Assembly: GCA_943704495.1 (NCBI GenBank)
Contig: CALSCR010003175.1
Location: 1-56,205 of the forward strand
DNA from: Pigoraptor chileana
Lineage: Eukaryota > Opisthokonta > Filasterea
Reading direction: 5' to 3'
Length of the DNA stretch: 56,205 bases
Made by a program: the position numbers and the translations under genes. Shown here piece after piece: positions 45,939 through 54,502 of the stretch; the first letter of the stretch is position 1, and each line of letters begins with the position of its first letter. The notes below the pieces were generated by a model. It worked only from the letters and a program-made list of their open reading frames with translations. It was not told the origin of the DNA and did not search any database.

Positions 45939-46317
45939 CCCATCAGCGGAGACTGATGCGTATCAGTGCCCTGTGTATCAAGTCTGTGTCTATACCCGTC
46001 GACTCGTGCAGATAGAGAGCATGTTTGTGGGATATGCGTGTGTGTCTGATGACGCAGTATCTCAGTCGCGTTGTCTTGCACTGAATCGGTCGCGTGCGAC
46101 TTATAAAGTGGGACTGAGGAAGTGACATCTGGGGTTTGTCTGTCATCACTATTGCCTGGCGAGTGTGTCGTCGCTGTCGTTGTGCTCATGATGGGATGCA
46201 TTTTGGCTGACTTGTGACTATGTGTGACTCTGACAGCTTTTCAGCGGTGTTGATTGGGGATGTTGATTGCCTGAGCGAGGGGCCTCATCTATCGTGTTAC
46301 AACATTCATTGATAATA
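45939..46317. other. Convergent 3' space of VPS51 and the FN3 membrane protein
   Basis: This is tail-to-tail space of about 380 bases. I see no gene, repeat or clear poly(A) hexamer in it; an AATATT near 46314 on the minus side is only a weak variant. Confidence 0.35.
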
Positions 46318-49300
46318 TTAATGCGTCAACGGCGTCAGCTCGTCGCTATGTGCGTTTTGTTCCGCGGACTCCTCGTCGACTGATGCACGCCTGTACATGC
46401 GACTGCAACGGCAAATGCAATCGACCCCGTTCTCAGCACGCCGCCACATCCACTGTGCGCCGTCTGACACGTGCTGGCACATGGGGCGAATGCACTTTCC
46501 GACGGCCCAAGCGCACGCTGTGGGCCACTTGAACGCAATTGCAATGACAAGGGCGGACGCCGTTCCGATGGCTCCAATAAACGAAAATATGCGTGCGAGG
46601 AGATCCGTCAGCGTTCGCTGCTCAACAACGTCGATCTTGGTCTCTGTTGCAGACACGGTCACGGGCACGGATAGTGTCAGGAAGGACACTGGCTCACTCG
46701 TCGCAAACGTCGCGGGCTCGCCACTGAGATAGAGTTCGAATCCGCGGCTGCGCACCTCGTCCCCGTTGTATGTGAGGAAAGCGTGACTTAGCGCGACAGG
46801 AGCCGTGAACACCTGACCAGACAGCAGTTCGCCGCTGTTGTCTGTCGCGTGTGATGCATTTGCCGCCGCCCGCGCTGTTGTTGGGGACGGTGCGCCGAAT
46901 TCAACCCAACTATCGACACCCTTCTGCCACGACGGCACACTCGCCCACACCCGCATCGCCTGTGCCCACACTGGCTGCCCGACTGTCGATGTGAGGGTCA
47001 CCGAGACTGACTGCGTCCGGTATATGCGCACAAGCGGATTAGGCTTGAGCGTGAGGGCGATGCATGATGCTCCGCCCACAGTCCCGCAGCTCATAAGGTC
47101 TTCATCTGAGTACACAATGGACCCGACAGGCATCTCCGTCTCACCCTCGTCACTGCTCTCTGTTCCTTGGGTGATCTTTGCAGTGCACTCGACGGTGTAG
47201 TCAACCGGCTGTGCGGTCGTCTGCGCGCTGTACGTGTCGAGTGCACGTACCGTCACATTGGCATCCTCGCACGTCAGCTGCGATCCAAGCAGAACGATGC
47301 GGAAAGAGAGGCCTGGTGGCGGCGATATGACGTCCCCAGCCGCATTGTACATGGGAACAACAGATCTGACCTCGATGTATCGTGTGTTCATCCAATCGCC
47401 CGTGAGGTATCCGGCCGCGGCGAGTATGGCTGCAAAGTACAGTATTGTTATGGTCGCTCGTCGGAGCGAGGGGGTCTTCTTGACAGCACACCGCACGACA
47501 GGAGGTGCAGACATATCCGCCCCTAATGTGACTGCCTTGCTCCTCGTTGCGTTGGACTCATCGTCGGCGACTCCGCGCTTTGTAGGAAGGCCTATGGTCA
47601 CCTCAACATCCCGCAATACCGAGGTGAATACAAAGTCGGCTGCACGAAGAATCGACGCAACTTTCCCGCACTGTTGAACTTCACGTGGCTCGGTGTTGCT
47701 CTTGGCGGGACAAAAACAAACGACAGACGAGACGACCACAACGAACAACACCGCGAACACGCCAAGCCACAGAAGGGCCAATCCGCCGGCGGTCATACCG
47801 GACCTGACCACAACCGGCTCTGCCTTGGGCATAATTTCGACCACATTCGAGTCCTGCAGGCGGACCAGCGGGGATTTCGGCGGTATGTTTGCCCACGACG
47901 ACAGAAGGTGCGCCGTCGATGGCGACGCGCGCGGACAGTGCTCGTGAGCCCCGCACGTACTGCATGTTGCTGATCCCGAGGGCGAATGAAAGCCAGCAGG
48001 GCACGCGAGACATGTGACAACCGAAGACGCGCCGGTGTTGGGCTGGTACAAGCCCGGGAGACACGGCGTGCACTCGTGCATGCCGCACTTGTCCGCATAC
48101 GTCCCCGCACGACAGTCCTGGAAGGTCCCGTTGGGCAGGGTGAAGGTCCCTGGGAGGCTCAGCCCGCGTTTGCATCCGGCAGGCCGCGTGGTAACGCACT
48201 GCGGGGTGCTCAGAGTGCCGCCGCCCGCCGTGAATGCCTTGACGGAGACGCAGTACTCGGTCGCCGGCAAGAGATCATCGCCAATCACTGCCGTGAATGC
48301 CTGCATGCTGTCTGCCGCCGCCGCATCGGCCATTGCAATAAACGCCAATGGCTTGCCGTCCACCACACCTCGTCCGGTCATGTTGTTGTAGTTGTGGGGC
48401 TTGCCGTCGACATATAGCTCGTATGCAGATTCCAGGATGGGCCCATTTGCGCTCGATGCCGGCCACCATTCGACATAAATTTCAGTGTCTGAAATGGAAG
48501 TGGCGTTGGGCTTGTCCGGTTGCGGCGGCCGCGTAATCAGCTGGCACGGCTCGTCCCAGCGAAACGACTCATCGCGGAAGTAGTTGTCGAGGCAGGTGCA
48601 TGCCTCAATGGATTTTGCGCCTGGGTTTGAAGTGGACCGCGGTGGGCACGGAATGCACTCCATACGGCTTTGTATCGACGAGGACGCGAGATCGACCTCA
48701 CCCGCATATTGGTGGCTGGGAGCGCCATCAGGAACACTGTCAAGATACGATGTCCTATTTGGGCGGTTGCTGTTTGCGCTGGCCTGCTTCTCGTAGTATT
48801 CGTAGTAGCCCGCGGCGCATGTGCACATTCCCCCGTCGTCCCTGTTTGTGGTGTCGACTAGCGCACCGGGAGGACATTGTTTGCACTCACTTTGGCCCAT
48901 TTCGTCTTGGTATGTCTGCGGTGGAATCTTGTTGCCGTGGAGTTTTAGATACTTGGCGAAAGAAAGGCGCCCCCCCGCGTCAAAATTGTCCGAGCCGCAG
49001 GCGATGCACTCCTTGGCACCGAGCGGGCAGCGGGAGTCTTTGGGACATAGCTGACAGGCCGGGTCCAGGTCGGCATCCCGACGCCAACCGAAAGCATCAT
49101 CTTGAAAGGTGGCGGGCCCCGCTTTCTCTTTCAATAACTCAGCGCGACTCTTTCCATTCTGCCAATACCCTTCGGGACACAGTGGTGTGTCGGATGAGCG
49201 GACCTGGGGCGGCAGACTCACAGAAAGACCCATGACCAAGATAAAGTAGGCAACTGTCGCAAACCTGATGGTGGCGTTGGAGGGCTGCGTGGCCGCTGAC

Positions 49301-49482
49301 ACTCGCACAGTGGCATTCGACAGCGCTGATTTACAAGTAGGCTGCACCGGGGCTGAGACCACGACGCGGGCGATGTGGAGATGGGGCCGTTGCGACTGAC
49401 CGCTGTTTGCAGTGTGCTCGTGCGGCGCGCGCCCACTCGGCATTCGTGGTGCGCGCGGCTGCACAGGTCGCATCTTGAACAT
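46318..49482 (-). CDS. Cysteine-rich (GCC2/GCC3-like) and FN3-domain membrane protein
   Basis: An intronless gene of about 1054 residues from the first ATG (49482). A hydrophobic signal-anchor at about 73-90 (FATVAYFILVMGLSVSL) is followed by an extracellular cysteine-rich region of ephrin-receptor/GCC2-GCC3 type (CPEGYW, CQLCPKDSRCPLG, CKQCPPGA, CTCAAGYYEYY, CIPCPPRS). Next is a fibronectin type III domain (PDKPNATSISDTEIYVEWW to ATEYCVSVKAFTAGG), a second Cys-rich stretch (CRAGTYADKCG, CTPCLPGLYQPN, CLACPAGFHSPSG), a membrane span (LLWLGVFAVLFVVVVSSVVCF), a second span (TITILYFAAILAAAGYL), a large beta-rich loop with several N-glycosylation sequons, a last span (IFSFIGAIGTASALVIAIAF) and a Cys/Arg-rich tail. 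No kinase follows. It looks like a surface receptor or adhesion protein; I cannot name it, and its ligand is unknown. It converges on VPS51. Confidence 0.75.
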   Translation of the reverse strand: MFKMRPVQPRAPRMPSGRAPHEHTANSGQSQRPHLHIARVVVSAPVQPTCKSALSNATVRVSAATQPSNATIRFATVAYFILVMGLSVSLPPQVRSSDTPLCPEGYWQNGKSRAELLKEKAGPATFQDDAFGWRRDADLDPACQLCPKDSRCPLGAKECIACGSDNFDAGGRLSFAKYLKLHGNKIPPQTYQDEMGQSECKQCPPGALVDTTNRDDGGMCTCAAGYYEYYEKQASANSNRPNRTSYLDSVPDGAPSHQYAGEVDLASSSIQSRMECIPCPPRSTSNPGAKSIEACTCLDNYFRDESFRWDEPCQLITRPPQPDKPNATSISDTEIYVEWWPASSANGPILESAYELYVDGKPHNYNNMTGRGVVDGKPLAFIAMADAAAADSMQAFTAVIGDDLLPATEYCVSVKAFTAGGGTLSTPQCVTTRPAGCKRGLSLPGTFTLPNGTFQDCRAGTYADKCGMHECTPCLPGLYQPNTGASSVVTCLACPAGFHSPSGSATCSTCGAHEHCPRASPSTAHLLSSWANIPPKSPLVRLQDSNVVEIMPKAEPVVVRSGMTAGGLALLWLGVFAVLFVVVVSSVVCFCPAKSNTEPREVQQCGKVASILRAADFVFTSVLRDVEVTIGLPTKRGVADDESNATRSKAVTLGADMSAPPVVRCAVKKTPSLRRATITILYFAAILAAAGYLTGDWMNTRYIEVRSVVPMYNAAGDVISPPPGLSFRIVLLGSQLTCEDANVTVRALDTYSAQTTAQPVDYTVECTAKITQGTESSDEGETEMPVGSIVYSDEDLMSCGTVGGASCIALTLKPNPLVRIYRTQSVSVTLTSTVGQPVWAQAMRVWASVPSWQKGVDSWVEFGAPSPTTARAAANASHATDNSGELLSGQVFTAPVALSHAFLTYNGDEVRSRGFELYLSGEPATFATSEPVSFLTLSVPVTVSATETKIDVVEQRTLTDLLARIFSFIGAIGTASALVIAIAFKWPTACAWAVGKCIRPMCQHVSDGAQWMWRRAENGVDCICRCSRMYRRASVDEESAEQNAHSDELTPLTH

Positions 49483-51470
49483 TTTACCTGCCGGTTCAAA
49501 TTGTGAGGCGGGGCTTCCGTTCGGCTGCTCTGCTTGTGCTGCGATTCGGCACGGCAGAGATTGTGTCGGCACACTTAAGACTGCCGCAGGGCCGAATAAA
49601 AATGGATTAAACGAGGGAAAGACTGTGCTCCGTCGGTGGGTACCAGGTCTGCCGCCGTCCGTCCTTCGGCTGCGTCAGTCACGGAACTGATTAATAATCA
49701 GTCAGTCATACAATATGCCAGCATGTCACTGAGGCCATCGGTCACACTCGGTCCGGCAGCAGCATGTGGCCGTTTACTGTGTGTACTCTGAACAGTGTGC
49801 AGTTAATGACTGCTACTGTCGCCGGCACCGACAGTAATTGCCACTGACTGGATAACTCCCCTAAATGGGCAACGACATTAACCCGTTATGCTAATTGCCC
49901 TTCAATCCGTGCAATGTGATTGGTGTAAACAGCCAGCATCCGGGGTAGACGTTCGGAGTCGACCGAGCACGTGACCGGCACACCACAACAACAAACCGCC
50001 GTCACTCGGACTGCCTTTTTCTCAGACTCACTGCATGCAATTGCTTCAACATTGTTTTTTGCAACACTGAGCAAGAGCATGCATATGAATCAGCTCTGAT
50101 TCACATTCCAGTGTCACACCAAAGTGCGACTGCCGCTATGAGATGGCGACGACACCGGCAATTGTCAACCGCTCTGTCACTCTGAGGGGTCACGGAGTGC
50201 TGATAACACTGTGTTTGTCTGGGATCTGGCGACTGGGAATGAGATTGAAATGCGACGGGAAACTGTCCGCGAACCCAATTGGATGTTGTTGTCACGCGAT
50301 GGCGCTACAGCCGCAAACCAAAGTGTATGCGATGTGGATTTATACCACAACGTTGATGTGTGGGAGGAGCGCCTGAAAAGGGAGTTGGTGCAATAGGCGC
50401 CCGAACGGCCGAAGGGGGAAGGAGAACGCCTGATACGGAATGGCGGAGGAGGAGGAGCACTTGCTGAAGGAAGAAGTGGCCGTGGCGGAGGACAGCAAAA
50501 GGTCTTATGAGCGCACGCCTGACCTTTTGTGGACGGCAGCCGCTGCAGTCGGCACTGACGTGACTTGACCGCAGCGCAGTGTGCCCGCTTCAACTTCGTT
50601 TCCGCTCGACACAAGACGTGCCGAATCAGAAGATGCGTCGGTGTCTGTCGGTGTTGTGCGCTCGACTGTGTTGCATGTTGAAGTCGCGCGAAGACCACAG
50701 CTTTCCGTTGAGGAGTGCGCTCTTGCATGCTGGAACCCATCAGTTCGTGAAGGAGCATTGGATGCTGACGTCCATACCATGTGTCATGTAACAGTGCTAG
50801 TATTTTTCAGCAGAAAAAGAATAAACTGCTGCACAAGGCCACTGCTTCTGGTGGTGAGCTGGATAGCCGGCGGATGCGCCTGCCAACCTGCAGAGTATGT
50901 ACCGTCAGTGCATGGGGCTGACTGAGTCACCAGATGGCCACTGCCGAGTCCCTTTGCCGCGCCATCGCTAACTGGCTAATGTGCGCATGCAGTGCCGCCA
51001 GTCAAGCCCCCCTGAACGCCAATCTGATAATATCGTCAGGTAGTACGGTCACCTCAAACAGTTCTGACCCGAGGTGTGCTTATCCCTGGTTCTGGCGGCT
51101 GAATTTGCTGGACCACGTGACCACAGCTGGACTGCGGCCGTCTGAGTTCCAGCAGTAGAACTAATGCGATTGGGTCACTGAGGTTGTTCGTGCAGTTTTC
51201 AAGGCAACTGCTACATGCCCGTTGTTCGTCATGCTGGCTGCACTGACCAGGGCGTCGCCAGTAGGCTGTCGCTTGTCGAGTGTCGTGGTGTGCCGGAGGG
51301 GCATCACATTCGGAACTAAGAATAAGATGCCGCCTCCAAAGGACGTTGTGATCGAACCAAAAGGCCCGCATAAAGCAACACGTGGGTGCATGCCGTTTTT
51401 CACTATTATCAAACCTTGGTTTGGGGTATCCATTTAGTCCTCTGAAGTGAGCCGTAATGGGCACGGCTAA
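49483..51470. other. Gene-poor stretch between the FN3 protein and the thioesterase
   Basis: Almost 2 kb without a complete gene. It holds the WD40 remnant (50143-50396), CACGTG sites at 49968-49973 and 51114-51119, and a 44-codon open frame at 50441-50575 starting MAEEEEHLLKEE that I cannot assign. It should also contain the promoter and 5' coding exon of the thioesterase, which I could not locate. Confidence 0.4.
50143..50396 (+). pseudogene. WD40-repeat gene remnant
   Basis: Two pieces of one WD40 blade lie side by side in different frames. An ATG-led piece ends in SVTLRGHG, the GH that opens a WD repeat. It is followed directly by SADNTVFVWDLATGNEIE, the WD dipeptide end of a repeat. The 15-20 residues that normally separate GH from this part are missing and the frame shifts, with no GT-AG pair in between that could be an intron. 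The frame then runs on without further WD repeats to a stop at 50394-50396. It reads as a decayed fragment of a host WD40 gene. An alternative is a real exon mis-set by an assembly error. Confidence 0.5.
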
Positions 51471-51524
51471 TACTCAGCACTGGCATCACTATGCGATTTA
51501 ATTGCGCATTCAAATACCACCGAT

Positions 51525-52431
51525 TTGTTACATCCCATTGGCGCAACGTCGCTAGTAATATTTCTGCACGGACTCGGGGACACTGGGCACGGTTGGGAGC
51601 CCCCGTTCGAGGATGCCGCAATTCCCTATACGAAGATTGTGCTTCCAACGGCGAGCGTGCAACCGGTCACCCTGAACCAAATGTTCCGCATGCCATCGTG
51701 GTTTGACATTGTTGGTGCGAGAGACAGAAAGCTCGAGACGTGTGACGGAATTGAGGAGTCTGCGCAGAGGATCGTGCAAATGCTCGACCGTGCGATTGAT
51801 GTTGATGGCGTTGCGTCGGAGCGTGTTATTTTGGGCGGCTTCTCGCAAGGCGGCGCACTCTCGCTATATGTGGGGCTGAATTATCCGCGCAAGCTTGGCG
51901 GCATCCTGGCCATCAGCTGTTATCTTCCGCTGCCCCACGAGCTCCCCAAGCGGCTCAATGCGGCGAACAAAGACACACCGATACTCATGTGCCACGGCAC
52001 TGAAGATGACATGGTCCGGTGAGGGTTTTGTATGCTGAAGTTGTCGCTCGTCTTGTTATGCCTGCCATCGACAGTTCCGTCTGTGGAGCTTGCTTTACAT
52101 TGTGTATGTGTTTGTTTGTCTGTTGTTTTTTTTATTAGTGTGTGTGTGTGTGTGTGTGTTTATTGCTATTCTTACTGTTGTTGGGGGTGGTGGTAGTGGT
52201 GTGCACTCTGCTTGCCGGTTTGAATATCACGTCAAATCACAATGGCTGACGGATCTCCATCGGGGGTGTGTTTTCAGATTCCACAATGCAGAAGAGACGC
52301 AGGCGACACTCGAAAGGCACGGAGTCAGCAATGTTCAGTTCTACAAAAGCAGTCTTGGACACGAGGTCGACGACGAAGTGCTTGCGACGATGTCTGCCTT
52401 CATAGCGAGCCGTGTGGCCGATGCGAAATAG
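51525..52431 (+). CDS. Acyl-protein thioesterase (LYPLA1/2 family), 5' exon not located
   Basis: An alpha/beta hydrolase that removes palmitate from cysteines of membrane-associated proteins such as Ras and G-alpha. Two exons are seen: from about 51525 (true 5' edge unknown) to 52018, and 52278-52431, joined in phase 2. Marks are VIFLHGLGDTGHGWEPPF, the LPTASVQPVTLNQ and MPSWFDI blocks, the nucleophile GFSQGGALSLY, the acid Asp in LMCHGTEDDMV and the His in SLGHEVDDE, so the triad is complete. The frame is open upstream to a stop near 51473 but has no ATG, so a short first exon upstream must supply the start; the HGLG strand is only about 12 residues in, as expected. No signal peptide is visible, so it is presumably cytosolic. 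The intron holds a GT run near 52137-52160. Confidence 0.85.
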
Positions 52432-52880
52432 ACCGGATATTCGTGTATGTGTGCGTGTGTGTGTGTGCATGTGTGGGTACATTGCGGCCATAATGCACAT
52501 CATTACACTCACTGACATCATTTATGCGACATTCAAGTTAGTGCTGTAAGCGCTTGGGCCACATGGACGCCATGATCGTCGAGCATTACGAGTTACGCTC
52601 CAAACAGATACCAAAAACAACAGAAATAGCAACATATATGCTCCAATTTTCCCTGGCTGTTCACAGAAAGGCGCGGGGGCAGCGGGTACACTCGCTCAAC
52701 AATCGGCCGGTGTGCGGCATTAGTGAGCGTGAGCGCGTATGTGTGTATGTTGGAGGGGCCGGAATCGGCAGAAGCTAATCAACGTGAAGTCGGTGCTGGT
52801 GTCCATGGTCTCCGCAATACATGAGATGGAGAACGACCTCGGCACTTCGAGTGCCAGTTTGTCATCGATGCGTGGGTGTC
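52432..52880. other. Convergent space between thioesterase and LRAT-domain gene
   Basis: This is about 450 bases of tail-to-tail space. A TG-rich tract lies near 52445-52475. No gene is supported. Confidence 0.4.
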
Positions 52881-53994
52881 TCATGCCGTCGCAGTGGCGT
52901 TATCTGGCGCAGAAGAAGCTGGTTCCGAAGCAAGGCCAATCAGCACTCCGCCAATGAACGCGGCGACACTGACGCCTATGGCGTGGTTGATCTGCAAACA
53001 TGTTGATCGGTGTGTATGTGTGTGTGTGTGCGTTTGCGTGTGATTGTACACATTCTGTGTGAGTGTGTACATTTTGCAAATTTGTGCATGCATGGCTGAG
53101 CACGCAACCCAAATATAAGCACAAGCATAAACTCATACACAAACACACACACACACACACACACACATTGCATTAGCCTGCTTATCACCTGCGCAGAATG
53201 TGGCGAGCCCGTCTTGCAGTAGTGTGCAAAGTGCTCGCAATTGTCGAATATTAAGCTATACCCAGCGCGTCCCACTTGCGTCTTGGCATTGGCAACAACA
53301 GCGTCGTCATCAAGCTCCTCTGAAGAATATCCAAATAGCAGGCTGCCGTAGTCCGCCACAAACACCGTCGAGCCTCCGTGGAATGCGTCCAGTGAGGTAA
53401 CACGGATTTGTGCAGAGAACTTGGTGCCAATGCCACTGTCGAAATGAACCACTTGACCGTCGCCAATGTACACGCCTGCAGTGTGCACATGTCAAGAAAG
53501 ATTAGCTCACGAACAATAGAGAAAATGGCATCTGCGAATTTTATGCACAGGATGTGTCACACAAACACTTTTCGCATCTTCTACGAATCAAACAGCACAG
53601 CTCATGTTCACAATGCATACCGTGGTGTGCGTAGAGTCCACCATTTCTCCACACGTAAATGTGGTCGCCGCGTTCGACTGTGACTTCGACTGAGTCGGCG
53701 CACCATCCGCGCAGACATAGGGCGCCAGTCCTCACCACTGTATCGCCATGGATACCTGACAGCACAGCACAATGAAGAGCATTCAATACAATGGGTACAG
53801 CAGTACTATGACACACCCACCCACCCCCCCCCCACACACACACACACTCAATACAATAAGTACAACACTATCAACTGCATGTAAATCTCACAGCGGGGGG
53901 GGGGAGCGTGTGCACAAGGCCGGTACCCACCCACAAACACAGTGAATAGCAAGCACACCACAATAGTAGCCCGTGTTGATGTCATCTTATTCAT
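52881..53994 (-). CDS. LRAT/HRASLS-like (NlpC/P60-superfamily) protein with signal peptide and C-terminal anchor
   Basis: The exons, in coding order, are 53994-53931, 53755-53621, 53475-53189 and 52991-52881. Phases 1, 1 and 0 agree, giving 198 residues. The N terminus (RATIVVCLLFTVFVG) looks like a signal peptide. The core has RGDHIYVWRNGGLYAHHGVY, the HHG His (about 65/66), VVHF (His about 77) and DNCEHFAHYC with the nucleophile Cys about 146, which are the marks of lecithin-retinol acyltransferase and HRASLS phospholipase/acyltransferases. The last exon holds a membrane span (AIGVSVAAFIGGVLIGLA) and a short tail. Family members hydrolyse or transfer acyl chains of phospholipids via an acyl-Cys intermediate. 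A C-terminal anchor is usual, but a cleavable leader is not, so the active site here may face the lumen. Other in-frame ATGs lie upstream of 53994; I chose this one because it starts the best leader. Confidence 0.8.
53141..53167. repeat. CA/GT microsatellite in the LRAT-domain gene
   Basis: A pure CA run on the plus strand, GT on the sense strand, lies just inside the donor of the last intron. A further CA run at about 53826-53848 lies in intron 1, next to a C-rich and a G-rich homopolymer tract. Confidence 0.85.
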
Positions 53995-54502
53995 GGCTAC
54001 CCAAAGCACGCACGGTGAGGCCATACATACGTGACATGGGGAATGCTTCATCATGCTAATATCAAGGCCTCGGTGTGATCGTGAACAGATCAGTGTTTGG
54101 GGACTGGTGGTTGGTCGCGTCAGCATATTTGCGGCATCACCTTGCCTAAACAGGTGATGAGATCCGCTAATCGTTTAATATGGAGTTCAATGGACCGGTG
54201 TTACCCGAAATAACCCTGCCTGCTCCACTTTGCCGACCAACTGATTCCAGAACGCACGGTCACTTTAATCGGCACGGGTGTGCACGGTGGTCTCATTCGA
54301 AGGGCGTAGATGCAATCGAATACAGTGGCACTATTTAGCCCTCGTGGGAGAATCGTTTGCTAGTTTTAATATGTGGTGGATGGAGTGATGGAATCCTACT
54401 CAGGTTAAACTGCGAATAGTCACGCCGTTGCAGCCACACACACCCACACCCACACAAACGCGCACGGATTACACGCATGAAGTGCAGACCCAAATAAGTA
54501 AA
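53995..54502. promoter_or_regulatory. Divergent space between the LRAT-domain and SET-domain genes
   Basis: This is about 510 bases between divergent starts. I see no E-box palindrome here. Upstream in-frame ATGs of the LRAT gene occupy the left 130 bases. No other feature is supported. Confidence 0.35.

Noticed and set aside
50441-50575. Small frame starting MAEEEEHLLKEE
   Set aside because: It could be a first exon, but no partner exon or family was found; it is mentioned only as part of the gene-poor stretch.
50177-50758. Minus-strand frame of 193 codons in the gene-poor stretch
   Set aside because: Composition is Ser/Pro/Arg-rich without any domain, and it overlaps the WD40 remnant on the other strand.
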